Shown in pieces: positions 16,263-25,119 of a stretch of 64,000 nt of DNA. The stretch is from the NCBI GenBank assembly GCA_012970285.1, contig JIBW01000004.1, positions 1 to 64,000 on the forward strand, in the 5' to 3' direction. The translations under genes and the position numbers were made by a program. The stretch is from Bacillaceae bacterium JMAK1. GTDB lineage: Bacteria; Bacillota; Bacilli; Bacillales; Marinococcaceae. The stretch's first letter is position 1. Every line of letters starts with the position of its first letter. The notes beneath the pieces are model-generated. The model saw only the letters and a list, made by a program, of their open reading frames with translations, was not told the origin of the DNA and did not search any database.

Positions 16263-16550
16263 TTGGAAGCCATTTTATTTACGTTATACATGATTGGCGC
16301 ATTAGGGCTATTCGTGTTTCTGTTTCGGTCTAAATCAAAACGAGCGAAGATGATGTCTTGGGGGCTATTAATCGTATTCGTTGTCTCACCGATGATTAGT
16401 TATGTCGTTGCAATTCTCGCTTCCGTATACGCTGGAGTTAGCGTATTGCTAATCGTGACCCCTTTGTTTGCAATCGTTGGTTTTGTTGTTTTTATTATCG
16501 GATTTATTCCGTTTGTGAAGGAAAAAGTTCAAAAAGCTCAACAGAGATAA
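16263..16550 (+). CDS. Hypothetical three-helix membrane protein, 95 aa
   Basis: It starts with TTG, supported by GAAAGGTG eight bases upstream. The product (MEAILFTLYMIGALGLFVFL, a basic loop RSKSKRAKM, then two more helices at about 32-55 and 58-82, and a basic tail KEKVQKAQQR) is a small membrane protein with positive loops facing inward. I recognise no family. The next gene, a methyltransferase, follows after 52 bp on the same strand. Confidence 0.6.
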   Translation: MEAILFTLYMIGALGLFVFLFRSKSKRAKMMSWGLLIVFVVSPMISYVVAILASVYAGVSVLLIVTPLFAIVGFVVFIIGFIPFVKEKVQKAQQR

Positions 16551-16602
16551 GCTGTATGAGCTTTTGTTCGTAATAGGATCTAGAGTCTAGAGGGGGAGTT
16601 AA

Positions 16603-17235
16603 ATGTTAAACAAAAAAGGCTTTGATTTATGGGCAGATGGGTACGATCAATCGGTTCAGGTTAGTGAAGAGAATGATCATTATCCTTTTGCGGGTTATAA
16701 GCAAATTCTAAATGAAATTTACAATGAAATAATGACAAAGGAATCACTCAACATACTAGACATTGGATTTGGAACAGGCGTACTAACAAGGAAGTTATAT
16801 GATGCAGGTCACCGTATTACAGGACTGGACTTCTCAGACAAGATGATTCAGATTGCCAAAGAGAAGATGCCAAATGCGACGCTCATTCAATGGGATTTAA
16901 CGAACGGGTTCCCAGATCAAATTTTGACTGAAAAATACGATTATATTGTCAGTACATATGCATTACATCATTTTACGGATGCGTACAAAGTTCAGTTATT
17001 GGAACAGGTGCTACCTACTTTAACTAAAGAAGGTAAATTATTAATCGGTGATGTTTCGTTTAAAACAGAAGAAGATCACAATCGTTGTCGTGATCAATAC
17101 AAAGATGTTTGGGATCATGATGAATTTTATTTTGTAGTAGAAGGGATAAAACGAAGATTTAGCGCGAATGTTCACGTTGATTACGAACAAATCTCTCATT
17201 GTGGTGGGGTATATGTAGTAACGCCGCAATCGTAG
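16603..17235 (+). CDS. Class I SAM-dependent methyltransferase
   Basis: A 210-aa protein. Motif I is LNILDIGFGTGVLTRKL (about 48-64), motif II contains the acidic GLDFSDKMI, and motif IV is YDYIVSTYALHHF. The N-terminal FDLWADGYDQSV is the substrate-side segment shared with a large Bacillus methyltransferase group that includes YrrT-like proteins. A GGGGGAG ribosome site is present. The protein is cytoplasmic and its substrate is unknown. The gene is not next to mtnN/mccA, which surround true yrrT, so no symbol is given. Confidence 0.88.
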   Translation: MLNKKGFDLWADGYDQSVQVSEENDHYPFAGYKQILNEIYNEIMTKESLNILDIGFGTGVLTRKLYDAGHRITGLDFSDKMIQIAKEKMPNATLIQWDLTNGFPDQILTEKYDYIVSTYALHHFTDAYKVQLLEQVLPTLTKEGKLLIGDVSFKTEEDHNRCRDQYKDVWDHDEFYFVVEGIKRRFSANVHVDYEQISHCGGVYVVTPQS

Positions 17236-17277
17236 TTACGTGAAGTATTTTTGTAGAAATATAGGAAGGTGATTAAC

Positions 17278-17472
17278 GTGTTCTCGAATTCTAAGCCACT
17301 CGAAGTTATTATCATGATTGTGATGGCAGTGTTGGCTTCTGTCACTGGTGAATTTGTTACATTCATTATGCTCGGTCTTATTTTGATGCAACTTCATAAT
17401 ATTCAACGAGCAATTGAGCGGTCGAATGAAACGAAGCATATTAAGGCGTCTGAAGAAGGAACAAATGTCTAA
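17278..17472 (+). CDS. Hypothetical membrane protein, 64 aa
   Basis: The GTG at 17278 is supported by AGGAAGGTG about seven bases upstream. The in-frame GTG at 17269 lies inside that ribosome site. Two closely spaced hydrophobic segments (EVIIMIVMAVLASV and FVTFIMLGLILMQL) are followed by a polar helix with NIQRAIERSNETK. No family is recognised. It lies 42 bp after the methyltransferase and may be co-transcribed with it. Confidence 0.55.
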   Translation: MFSNSKPLEVIIMIVMAVLASVTGEFVTFIMLGLILMQLHNIQRAIERSNETKHIKASEEGTNV

Positions 17473-17546
17473 TCATGATACGTGTATTACTGAGATATTC
17501 ATAGACATATGGGACATGATACGAACGATATAGTAAACAAAAAGAA

Positions 17547-17580
17547 AACGGCTGTCACAAATGACGGCCGTTATACTTTT
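17547..17580. terminator. Terminator between convergent genes
   Basis: AACGGCTGTCA (17547-17557) pairs with TGACGGCCGTT (17562-17572), with one G-T pair. T-rich DNA follows on both strands, best on the minus strand (TTCTTTTTG), so it probably serves the DUF2254 gene as well. Confidence 0.75.
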
Positions 17581-17584
17581 AAAT

Positions 17585-18979
17585 TTAAGCATATTTTGGG
17601 TTGTTTAATCGCTCTTTTAACTCTTGTTCTAATTGTGAATAGTCTTCTTGGTTGTCAGTCATTTGAGAGATTTTCTCAAGGTGTGTGTAAAAGTCTTTCT
17701 CGTGGTATGCAAAGGCAAATGGTGCTTGATAACCTCTTGCGACCATCATCGCAAATGTCCAAACGCTTTTGTGATTGGCAGTTGAGGTTGAGCTCGCTAA
17801 TAAGCTTACCGCATGCAAAATGTCGTTCGTGATGACGGGGTCTTCTTTTGCATAAATGCTAATGTGTGAGAAAGAAGAGTACAGGTAATAGTCGAATGTC
17901 TCTTCGTTAATAATGACGCGAAGGTTACCTTCTTTGTCCGTAAGATACGGTGTGAAGTGCGTGATCTCAGAAATCGAAAGCAACAAGTCAGATAGCTGTA
18001 GAATGGCATTCTTTGCCGTGTTCGGATCATCATTTCCGATCGACTTAATCGCAATTTCTTTGAGCTTGTTTACCCCAAATTCTATGTCTTGGACTTCTGT
18101 TTGTTTTCGTCCGACGAACAGTTTACTACAAATAAATGCCTCGTTTACATCGCAATCTTCTCGTTTCCAATAGGTGAGGAGGGGGATGTCTTTTAAGACA
18201 AACTCACCGATACGTTTTTCTAAACGAATAATGAGCCCTTTTTTCTCAGCGTATTGAAAGAGGCTTTTGAAATCAATGATTTGGATGAAACCAGAATCCT
18301 TGGCGTAAAGGATTGTGCCTTCATCTTCGTTTAACTCCATCTCTTCTTTCTTTGTCTCTTGTGTTCGATAAGGTTCAAGGTCTTCAACGAGTGTAGTAAG
18401 GATTTGCTTTTCTGACTCGTTCTTCATATTGAACGTTAAGTTAGGTACTTGCATCCACTTAACAGCATGATTAATAAAAAAGACGAAAGTAGCGAGTGCA
18501 AAGAACATAAGTAAAATGGTTAGCGTTGGGAAGGCGGCGTAATACTCTGCTGTTCCATCATTAATCATGAAAAAGGAGAACAGAATAAAAACAAACACCA
18601 TATTAAAGATACCGACGGCGTGTTGTGTTTTACGATCCGCAATGAACGTAAGTAACATTCGTGGGGTGAATTGCCCAGAGAAGTTCGTTAATACGACGAG
18701 GATAGAGTTTAGTGTAAATGCGTTTAACGTAATAATTCCGGCAACGAGCGAGCTAATAATTTGTCTCGTTAATTCATAATCTACCTGAAAAAAAGAAGCG
18801 TGTTCCCCTATAAATAATCGCATGTCCAATACATACGCGATTCCTACAATTAAGAACCCGAGCAGTCCGTAATAGAGACTGATAAGCCATACATTCGCTT
18901 GCGTTTCAAAACGAATCTGCCTTCGTGACATACTAAGAAGACGTTGACCCGTTTTGGGCATCCATTTGCGGACACTCAT
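17585..18979 (-). CDS. DUF2254 membrane protein
   Basis: A 464-aa protein. Four transmembrane segments lie in the first 190 residues (about 30-52, 72-98, 115-137 and 145-170), with the conserved stretch between helices 2 and 3 (LNAFTLNSILVVLTNFSGQF, then TPRMLLTFI). A long soluble cytoplasmic domain of about 270 residues follows. This matches DUF2254, a widespread predicted integral membrane family with no assigned biochemical role. The minus-strand gene stands alone, with a ribosome site just before the ATG and a terminator 13 bp past the stop. Confidence 0.85.
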   Translation of the reverse strand: MSVRKWMPKTGQRLLSMSRRQIRFETQANVWLISLYYGLLGFLIVGIAYVLDMRLFIGEHASFFQVDYELTRQIISSLVAGIITLNAFTLNSILVVLTNFSGQFTPRMLLTFIADRKTQHAVGIFNMVFVFILFSFFMINDGTAEYYAAFPTLTILLMFFALATFVFFINHAVKWMQVPNLTFNMKNESEKQILTTLVEDLEPYRTQETKKEEMELNEDEGTILYAKDSGFIQIIDFKSLFQYAEKKGLIIRLEKRIGEFVLKDIPLLTYWKREDCDVNEAFICSKLFVGRKQTEVQDIEFGVNKLKEIAIKSIGNDDPNTAKNAILQLSDLLLSISEITHFTPYLTDKEGNLRVIINEETFDYYLYSSFSHISIYAKEDPVITNDILHAVSLLASSTSTANHKSVWTFAMMVARGYQAPFAFAYHEKDFYTHLEKISQMTDNQEDYSQLEQELKERLNNPKYA

Positions 18980-19169
18980 TGACGTTCACTCCTTTGGTTA
19001 ACTAAGCATGGTGAAGGTGTTCCCGAATATGGACAAGGAATAACCGTTTTAATCTAAAAAAGGACTTTTGATGCGAGTGATGAAGTACAAAGAGTAGAAT
19101 GTAAAGGGATGAAGTACCAATATGTTGAAATATAGTGGGAATGAAGCTACGTAGAAGTGGGGGATTTAT

Positions 19170-19601
19170 TTGGAGGTTCGTCTGGCTACGATGAGTGATG
19201 TGAAATCGATGAGCGTGTTGATCACTCAACTCGGTTATCCTACGTCGGTAAAGCAGATGGAAAGCCGGTTTGACCGTATCAAAGCGCATGGCGATTATCG
19301 GACTTGGTTAGCAGTTATAAATGGAGAAGTTGCCGGCATGATTGGTGCAGTAAAAAGTTACTTTTATGAAAAAGACGGTGAGTACGTACGAATTGTCGCA
19401 TTTGTCGTTGATGAAAAACACCGAGGACAAGGCGTTGGTCAGAGGCTTATGCAAAAGTCGGAGGAATGGGCAACCAGAATAGGTGTTACGACAATTGCGT
19501 TAAATAGTGGAGCGAAAGAGGAGAGAACAAATGCTCACGAATTTTATATAAACGCTGGGTTTCAAGAAACGAATGTGGGCTTTACGAAAAGCCTGAAATG
19601 A
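19170..19601 (+). CDS. GNAT family N-acetyltransferase
   Basis: A 143-aa single GNAT domain: N-terminal VRLATMSDVKSMSVLITQLGY, the acetyl-CoA pyrophosphate loop in VVDEKHRGQGVGQRLM (about 87-102, the Q/RxxGxG/A motif), and C-terminal NAHEFYINAGF. The TTG start is supported by AGTGGGGGA upstream. It resembles aminoglycoside 6'-acetyltransferase-type GNAT proteins in overall layout, but acceptor specificity cannot be assigned. Confidence 0.85.
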   Translation: MEVRLATMSDVKSMSVLITQLGYPTSVKQMESRFDRIKAHGDYRTWLAVINGEVAGMIGAVKSYFYEKDGEYVRIVAFVVDEKHRGQGVGQRLMQKSEEWATRIGVTTIALNSGAKEERTNAHEFYINAGFQETNVGFTKSLK

Positions 19602-19611
19602 AAGCCAACGA

Positions 19612-19641
19612 AGAAAAAAAGTCGCTACTGCTCGTAGCGAC
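19612..19641 (-). terminator. Terminator of the 4Fe-4S protein gene
   Basis: GTCGCTA (19621-19627) and TAGCGAC (19635-19641) form the stem. On the minus strand the hairpin is followed by a T-rich run (AAAAAAA on the plus strand at 19614-19620). It lies 16 bp past the ferredoxin-like stop. Confidence 0.7.
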
Positions 19642-19656
19642 GTTGTTCATGATTGT

Positions 19657-19893
19657 TTAATTGTCGTAACGGTATTGTAGTGCACCACTAGGACATAGTT
19701 TTACAGTACGTTCTACCTTTAGTGCAGAAGCTTCGTCGGGTGTTATCCAAGGTCTCTTCGTAGTATCAAACACTTCTGGAGCATTGCCGACACATTCTGC
19801 AGCGTGTTCACAAATCTCCTTATTGAAGTAGACGTTGATCTCTTCGCCGTAGTATCGCTTAAAGCCTCGCTCAAGTAACTGTTTGTCGCTCAT
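19657..19893 (-). CDS. Divergent 4Fe-4S mono-cluster protein, YjdI-like
   Basis: A 78-aa protein with cysteines in CEHAAECVGNAPEVFD (two Cys seven apart) and a single later Cys in KLCPSGAL. The layout matches the divergent 4Fe-4S mono-cluster family (Fer4_19, B. subtilis YjdI), which has fewer cysteines than classic ferredoxins. The ATG at 19893 is preferred over a TTG one codon upstream; AAGGGTGA is the ribosome site. Its electron-transfer partner is unknown. No oxidoreductase gene adjoins it. Confidence 0.8.
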   Translation of the reverse strand: MSDKQLLERGFKRYYGEEINVYFNKEICEHAAECVGNAPEVFDTTKRPWITPDEASALKVERTVKLCPSGALQYRYDN

Positions 19894-20028
19894 CAAATCA
19901 CCCTTATTTTTTGAATATTATAGTAACATCTTTACTAGATATATCCAACTGAAACGCACTTGGAGCGAATTGAATTTTAACATGCTAGGCTTGTAAGATG
20001 ATGCATATACAGATTGAAGGTGATTTGG

Positions 20029-20946
20029 ATGAAATCGTTTAAGAAGGACGTTTCAGATCAATGGGTGAGAACAATTGTGAAGGAACACTATCCGAAAGCA
20101 GAACAATTTAAGAGGATTGATATCGGTGAGCTCAGTCGTGTTGATCAATTTATGATGAAAGAGAAGGCTTATGTTGCTCACATTCGAGATTATTCGGAAA
20201 GCTTTTATAAAGCGCGAGTCGTATACGAACGATATGGGACAAGGCTACCAATTCCAAAAGTTGTTGCGATTCATGAGTATGAAGGTACGTACGTGATGGT
20301 TAGCGAGAAACTAAATGGAGGTCCAGTGTCCGCATATCCAGAACTTGAGCAAGCAGATCTTTCTTCTAATCTTATTACGATCTTAGAATCGATGATTACG
20401 ATTCGTGACAACGATGCGTTTGGGTGGATCAACCCAAGTAAAAACGTGCGTTATCAAACTTGGCAAGAAATGCTTGAGAGTTTATTCGTAGAAGAGAGTA
20501 AAGGGTTTTTCGCTAACTGGCGCACGATGTTCATAGAAGGAGTGTTAGAAAAAGAAGTGTTTGAAGCAGGTTACGATAAGATGCTCAAACTAGCAAGCTA
20601 TGCACCAATGCGACCGTTTCTCGTACACGGTGATTTTCATTTAGGAAATGTGTTAGCGGATGGTACTTCGGTTACCGGCATCGTAGATTGGGAGATGGCG
20701 ATGCATGGCGACTTCTTATATGATGTAGCGAATCTTCACTTATGGTCACCAAGCTTGGACTTCCCTACAAAAGTTAAACGGCACTTTGAAGAGAGAAGCA
20801 TCGATATACCGTATTTTCGAGAGAGGCTCTATGCAAATTTATTGTGTCGATCACTTAATGGTCTTCGCTTCTACGCTAAGCAAGAAAACCATGACGGGTA
20901 CAATCTTATGAAAAACACGTTGATGAAGCAATTGGATGAGGTGTAG
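20029..20946 (+). CDS. Aminoglycoside phosphotransferase (APH/ChoK) family kinase
   Basis: A 305-aa protein with the Brenner motif LVHGDFHLGNVL (about 202-213, catalytic Asp) and the metal-binding GIVDWEMAMHGDFLYDVANL (about 221-240). The N-lobe has YVAHIRDYSESFYKARVVYERY. GAAGGTGAT precedes the ATG at 20029, which is chosen over an upstream in-frame codon. Members phosphorylate antibiotics, choline, homoserine, sugars or macrolides. The sequence does not resolve the substrate, so resistance should not be assumed. A PH-like membrane protein gene follows immediately. Confidence 0.85.
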   Translation: MKSFKKDVSDQWVRTIVKEHYPKAEQFKRIDIGELSRVDQFMMKEKAYVAHIRDYSESFYKARVVYERYGTRLPIPKVVAIHEYEGTYVMVSEKLNGGPVSAYPELEQADLSSNLITILESMITIRDNDAFGWINPSKNVRYQTWQEMLESLFVEESKGFFANWRTMFIEGVLEKEVFEAGYDKMLKLASYAPMRPFLVHGDFHLGNVLADGTSVTGIVDWEMAMHGDFLYDVANLHLWSPSLDFPTKVKRHFEERSIDIPYFRERLYANLLCRSLNGLRFYAKQENHDGYNLMKNTLMKQLDEV

Positions 20947-20950
20947 TTCT

Positions 20951-21406
20951 ATGAATAAAGGGTGTTCTGTAACGTTTCGTACACGCACGTCTTATTCCGT
21001 AGTCGTGTTGATGGTTTTAGCAATATCTTTATTCTTACCTTTAATACACCTTATCCTTAACGCTGAATTTGTTGCAGCGATTGTGATTACAGCAATCATT
21101 TTACCAATCGTTCCTATATTTATTATTCATTACGAAATTTGTGATGATATGTTGCGCATTCGATTTGGGTTTGTGATTACAGCGATGACGATCCCGATTA
21201 AAGACATTACAATGATTCAACCGACAAAAAGCTTGTTAAGTTCACCTGCCGCTTCACTCACGGATCGGATTGAATTGTCGAGGGGAAATGGAGAGATGCC
21301 CGTTATCATTTCTCCGAAAGATCGAGATGGACTTCTAGATCAGCTCATCCAAATCCATTCGAAAATCGAATTGGATGAACGACTAAATACTAACAAAAGC
21401 CGGTAA
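20951..21406 (+). CDS. PH-domain-like membrane protein (bPH family)
   Basis: A 151-aa protein. Two transmembrane helices (about 15-35 and 40-60) are followed by a beta-rich domain (YEICDDMLRIRFGFVITAM, then IPIKDITMIQPTKS and IELSRGNGE) typical of bacterial PH-like domains (bPH_6, DUF1200 type). The ATG at 20951 follows the kinase stop by four bases, and its ribosome site GATGAGGTG is inside the kinase gene, so the two are coupled. The family has no known biochemical role. Confidence 0.75.
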   Translation: MNKGCSVTFRTRTSYSVVVLMVLAISLFLPLIHLILNAEFVAAIVITAIILPIVPIFIIHYEICDDMLRIRFGFVITAMTIPIKDITMIQPTKSLLSSPAASLTDRIELSRGNGEMPVIISPKDRDGLLDQLIQIHSKIELDERLNTNKSR

Positions 21407-21560
21407 CATAGGCAATTGGCTACGCACATTAGCTCATTCAGGTTCGTACTATAGAGAAGCTAAAGAATAAGACATTCGTAATGAATTCGCTGAAAATTGT
21501 TTTTGTACAGTATATTAAGGGTATCGGGTAGTACACAAATAAATACTGAAGGTGTTGCCT

Positions 21561-21719
21561 ATGACGAATCAAGAGGCAGTCCTCGTTAAGAAGCACCTTA
21601 ACGACCTCATAACGTTCAGAGACAGTCAAACCTTTCACGATGAATGCACTTATTTACCTATTTTAATCCAAGAAATTGATGAAACTCTGCGAGTACTCAC
21701 TGAGCATGGATATATGTGA
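21561..21719 (+). CDS. Small hypothetical protein, 52 aa
   Basis: The product is MTNQEAVLVKKHLNDLITF, then RDSQTFHDECTYLPILIQ and a final EIDETLRVLTEHGYM. It is a soluble, acidic, helical protein. GAAGGTG lies six bases before the ATG, and the composition is clearly protein-like, which supports a real gene below the usual length cut-off. No family is recognised and there are no coupled neighbours. Confidence 0.55.
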   Translation: MTNQEAVLVKKHLNDLITFRDSQTFHDECTYLPILIQEIDETLRVLTEHGYM

Positions 21720-21828
21720 ATCCATGTTCTTTATTTTGCTCTGATTTATCTCTTAGGTGCTAGTTAGCCCAGGTATAGATTTACAATAAATGGTTAAATT
21801 AGGAAAAGGACATTTATCGGAGGTATGA

Positions 21829-22413
21829 ATGGCGAGAAATAAACATGTTGGGTTGCTTAAGCTACTCCCCCAATCAGTGCCCGTATTCTTTGTTGTCGTC
21901 TGCTTTTCTATCGCTTTTGTACTGGCATACCCGATTACCACAATTGCAATTGCGTTACTAGTGATTACTACTATGACTTCACTAATTATTTGGCGTATTA
22001 AACAAGACCGAGCTTTGGAAGAACGATATTTACGAAGTGGTATTGAGCAGATTGACCAGATGAGTGGAAAAGAGTTTGAAAGACGACTAGCTATTCATTT
22101 TACATATTGTGGTTGGCACGTTCATTTGACTTCAGACACCGGGGACTATGGGGCGGACCTTGTCGGAGAGAATCAGGAAGGTGAAACCGTCGTGATTCAG
22201 GCGAAGCGTTATAAAAGAAACATTGGAGTTCGAGCGGTGCAAGAAGTGAATAGTGCTAAGACGTATTACGGTGCAGGACAAGCAATCGTAATCACGAATC
22301 AGTATTTCACAAGAAATGCTGAGGAACTTGCTAGACGTTGCGGTGTTGAGCTTTGGGATCGCAATCGTTTGATGACATCTTTAGATGACGTATATGAGCA
22401 TCTTCCAAGTTGA
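21829..22413 (+). CDS. Membrane-anchored Mrr-like restriction endonuclease domain protein
   Basis: A 194-aa protein. Two N-terminal transmembrane helices (about 12-34 and 36-56) are followed by an Mrr catalytic (PD-(D/E)xK) domain: MSGKEFERRLAIHF, then DTGDYGADLVGEN, VVIQAKRYKRNIG (the QxK of the nuclease core) and a C-terminal AIVITNQYFTRNAEELARR. The three acid/base residues D, Q and K are present, so it may be an active nuclease. Membrane-bound Mrr_cat proteins occur in many Firmicutes. Roles in defence against methylated DNA or in envelope-linked DNA turnover are guesses. Confidence 0.8.
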   Translation: MARNKHVGLLKLLPQSVPVFFVVVCFSIAFVLAYPITTIAIALLVITTMTSLIIWRIKQDRALEERYLRSGIEQIDQMSGKEFERRLAIHFTYCGWHVHLTSDTGDYGADLVGENQEGETVVIQAKRYKRNIGVRAVQEVNSAKTYYGAGQAIVITNQYFTRNAEELARRCGVELWDRNRLMTSLDDVYEHLPS

Positions 22414-22483
22414 AGAGTGTTGATCGTCGCACTTCATTCTCCCATCTCAACAAATGACATGGGATATTTGTTTTCTAATCAAG

Positions 22484-23365
22484 CTATGTGAGCTTCTTTA
22501 TTGGTTCCGAGCGTTTACGGCGAAGTAGGGCAATTTCATGTTCATAAGGTGCATCTTTGTATTTTATTGGACCGATCGACGGTGTTTCAAGGAGCTTTGG
22601 CAGGTTTGTGAGTTGTGGGTGATGAACGACATAATCGAGTGCTTCTAAGCCGATTAAACCGTGTCCAATGTTTTCATGACGATCTTTTCTCGAACCGATA
22701 GGATTTTTGGAATCGTTAATGTGAAGGACTTTTAATTTCTCAAGACCGATCGTTTGATCAAACTCATCCAACACACCGTCGAAATCATGGACAATGTCGT
22801 AGCCGGCATCATGGATATGACACGTGTCCAAGCAAATAGATAGACGATCGTTATGAGTGACGCCATCAATAATTTGAGCAAGTTCTTCAAATGATCGTCC
22901 AACTTCTGTACCTTTCCCAGCCATCGTCTCAAGCGAGATTTGCACGCTTGAGGGGTGAGTAAGAACCTCATTTAACCCTTCTATAATCTTCTTTATACCA
23001 ATGTCAGGCCCCGCACCTACATGAGATCCAGGATGAAGAACGAGTTGAGTAGATTGCAAAGCTTCAGTACGTTCGATTTCTTGTTGTAGAAACTCAATGC
23101 TATATGAAAACACTCGCTCTTTCTTCGAATTGGCTAAGTTTACGAGGAACGGAGCATGAACGACAATATTCGAAATCCCATGGTCTTTCATGTGGTTGAA
23201 CCCAGCTTCAAGGTTGTATGCCTCAATTGGTTTGCGCAAAGAATTTTGTGGTGCCCCTGTATAGATTAAAAACGTATTTGCTTTATACGATGCCGCTTCT
23301 TTACTAGCATTTAACAACATGTCTTTTCCACCCATAGAAACGTGAGAGCCTAGCAATAAGGTCAT
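22484..23365 (-). CDS. nfo: Deoxyribonuclease IV (AP endonuclease Nfo)
   Basis: A 293-aa protein of normal family length. It has the zinc-site segments of endonuclease [11 protein letters not shown] at the start (His), [33 protein letters not shown] (Glu), [14 protein letters not shown] (Asp, His) and [23 protein letters not shown] (His, Asp, His). The last segment is the Nfo signature. It incises DNA 5' of abasic sites in base excision repair. It faces an Fpg-type glycosylase gene about 870 bp away on the other strand. Confidence 0.95.
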   Translation of the reverse strand: MTLLLGSHVSMGGKDMLLNASKEAASYKANTFLIYTGAPQNSLRKPIEAYNLEAGFNHMKDHGISNIVVHAPFLVNLANSKKERVFSYSIEFLQQEIERTEALQSTQLVLHPGSHVGAGPDIGIKKIIEGLNEVLTHPSSVQISLETMAGKGTEVGRSFEELAQIIDGVTHNDRLSICLDTCHIHDAGYDIVHDFDGVLDEFDQTIGLEKLKVLHINDSKNPIGSRKDRHENIGHGLIGLEALDYVVHHPQLTNLPKLLETPSIGPIKYKDAPYEHEIALLRRKRSEPIKKLT

Positions 23366-23537
23366 GTGATCACCTCGTCAAAAAGGATGGTCATAGAATG
23401 CCCAATTAAATCGAACTCATGAGTGAGGCATTGTAATAATGGCAAAGGTCGGTAAACGATGCGCTACTTTCTTATGGTAAACCGAATAAGATGCCACACG
23501 AACGACCAATCTAAGCGCAAAGTTTATTGTTTAGAAA

Positions 23538-24179
23538 GTGGCGGTTATCGTGAAATTTGAATGTAATAATACGAATACAGGGATTGTGATCACCGATCCG
23601 CAAAATGATTTCTTATCTCCAGATGGAAAAGGGTACTATTTGACCAAAGGAGTTATTGATAAGAACAATACCGTACTTAACTTAGAACGATTGTTAAATA
23701 CTGCCCAAAATAACGGCTATACCATTTTTGTCTCTCCCCATTACTTGTACCCGCACGATAATAAGTGGAAGTACAAAGGCAAAGAACAAGACATGTTGTT
23801 AACAAATAAGGTGTATCAAAAACAAGATAATACTAGCCCAACACCGGACGTATCAGACTTCGTTCAATCGTTAAAAAAATACCTTCTACATGAAGACGCA
23901 GTCATGTGTACACCACATAAAGTAGCGGGACCTGAATCAAACGACCTTGTCTATCAATTACGCCAACATGGAATTGACCGTGTATTTCTTGCTGGTGTGC
24001 TTTCAAATGTGTGTGTGGAGTCACATATGAGAAGTTTAATTGAAAACGGCTTTCAGACTGCGGTTGTCTACGATGCGACAGCAGCAACGAGTAAAGATGA
24101 CTTTAATGCGGCCATGACCAACTATAAAGCGTTTGCTACGTCGGTTTGTACGACTGACCAAGTCATCGCGGAGATGTAA
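23538..24179 (+). CDS. Isochorismatase-family cysteine hydrolase
   Basis: A 213-aa protein with the triad of the family: Asp in TDPQNDFLSP (about 20-29), Lys in the MCTPHKVAGPE region, and the nucleophile Cys in LAGVLSNVCVESH (about 155-167), with the preceding non-proline cis bond. Family members hydrolyse isochorismate, nicotinamide, ureidoacrylate or similar amides. This one has the insertion YLYPHDNKWKYKGKEQ before the lysine and resembles the peroxyureidoacrylate/biuret-type group only loosely. GTG at 23538 or 23550 may be the start; AGTGGCGG favours the second slightly. Confidence 0.85.
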   Translation: MAVIVKFECNNTNTGIVITDPQNDFLSPDGKGYYLTKGVIDKNNTVLNLERLLNTAQNNGYTIFVSPHYLYPHDNKWKYKGKEQDMLLTNKVYQKQDNTSPTPDVSDFVQSLKKYLLHEDAVMCTPHKVAGPESNDLVYQLRQHGIDRVFLAGVLSNVCVESHMRSLIENGFQTAVVYDATAATSKDDFNAAMTNYKAFATSVCTTDQVIAEM

Positions 24180-24235
24180 ACGTTAATAATTGCTGTTGTA
24201 TTATCCATTCTGAGTGTAAATTAAGGGTGAGTGCT

Positions 24236-25033
24236 ATGCCTGAAATGCCAGAAGTAGAACATATTAAGCAAATGATAAATCGAGAAGTGAAGAACCGAGA
24301 AGTCGAGGGCATTGAAGTATTATACGCTGGTGTAATAAAAAGACCGACAGACCCTAATCAGTTTATTCATTCCTTAGTTGGACAAACGTTGCATCATGTA
24401 GACCGACGTGGAAAGTATTTACTGTTCCATTTTGAAGAAAGTGTTCTCGTCTCTCACTTGCGAATGACAGGCTCCTACTATGTTCATCAATCGACCGACT
24501 CATTAGCAAACTATGCAGCGGTCATCTTTCAATTTAGTAATGATCGACAACTTCGCTATCATGATCTTCGCAAACTCGGGACGATGGAGATTTACGGCAA
24601 AAATGAACCGATTGTTCCAATTGAACGTTTAGGGATTGAACCATTGAGTGAAGGGTTTACTGTTGCTCTTTTAGAAGAGCTTGGAATGAAGTCCAATCGG
24701 TCAATCAAAAGCTTTTTGTTAGATCAACGAAAAGTCGCAGGCATTGGGAACATTTATGCAGATGAGATCTGCTATAAAGCTAGAATTAATCCAGGTCGTA
24801 AGACGTTAGATATAACCGAGATCGAGTGGGAACATTTATATACAACGATCATGCTTGTTTTAAAGGATGCCATCGCTTTTGGTGGGGGATATACATTTTT
24901 TGAAAAGCATGGGCACTATCCTTTTTCACTTTATCAGCGAGCTGGCTCTTTATGTGAACAATGTGGAACTGAAATCGAACGTGTTGTCGTTACAATGAGA
25001 GGAACGTATTATTGCCCGACGTGCCAAAAGTAA
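24236..25033 (+). CDS. Fpg/Nei-family DNA glycosylase (formamidopyrimidine-DNA glycosylase-like)
   Basis: A 265-aa protein. The mature N-terminus PEMPEVEHI provides the catalytic Pro2 and Glu3, which decides the start at the ATG of MPEMPEVE rather than at GTG 24227. Other marks are the lysine of RRGKYLLFHF, KVAGIGNIYADE (helix-two-turn-helix) and a zinc finger CEQC...CPTC with the recognition Arg in MRGTYYC. It excises oxidised purines such as 8-oxoguanine and formamidopyrimidine. It is not in the polA-coaE context of the housekeeping mutM, so it may be a second paralogue; no symbol is given. A ribosome site AAGGGTGAG is present. Confidence 0.88.
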   Translation: MPEMPEVEHIKQMINREVKNREVEGIEVLYAGVIKRPTDPNQFIHSLVGQTLHHVDRRGKYLLFHFEESVLVSHLRMTGSYYVHQSTDSLANYAAVIFQFSNDRQLRYHDLRKLGTMEIYGKNEPIVPIERLGIEPLSEGFTVALLEELGMKSNRSIKSFLLDQRKVAGIGNIYADEICYKARINPGRKTLDITEIEWEHLYTTIMLVLKDAIAFGGGYTFFEKHGHYPFSLYQRAGSLCEQCGTEIERVVVTMRGTYYCPTCQK

Positions 25034-25060
25034 CCATCTGTTTATTTCAGGTGGTTTTTA
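25033..25060 (+). terminator. Terminator after the Fpg-type gene
   Basis: ACCATCTG (25033-25040) pairs with CAGGTGGT (25048-25055), with one G-T pair. TTTTT follows. Confidence 0.65.
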
Positions 25061-25119
25061 GCTGTTATGATAGAATGACACATAAGTTAAGGCGTAGGTA
25101 GTAAAAGGAGGCGTAACTT

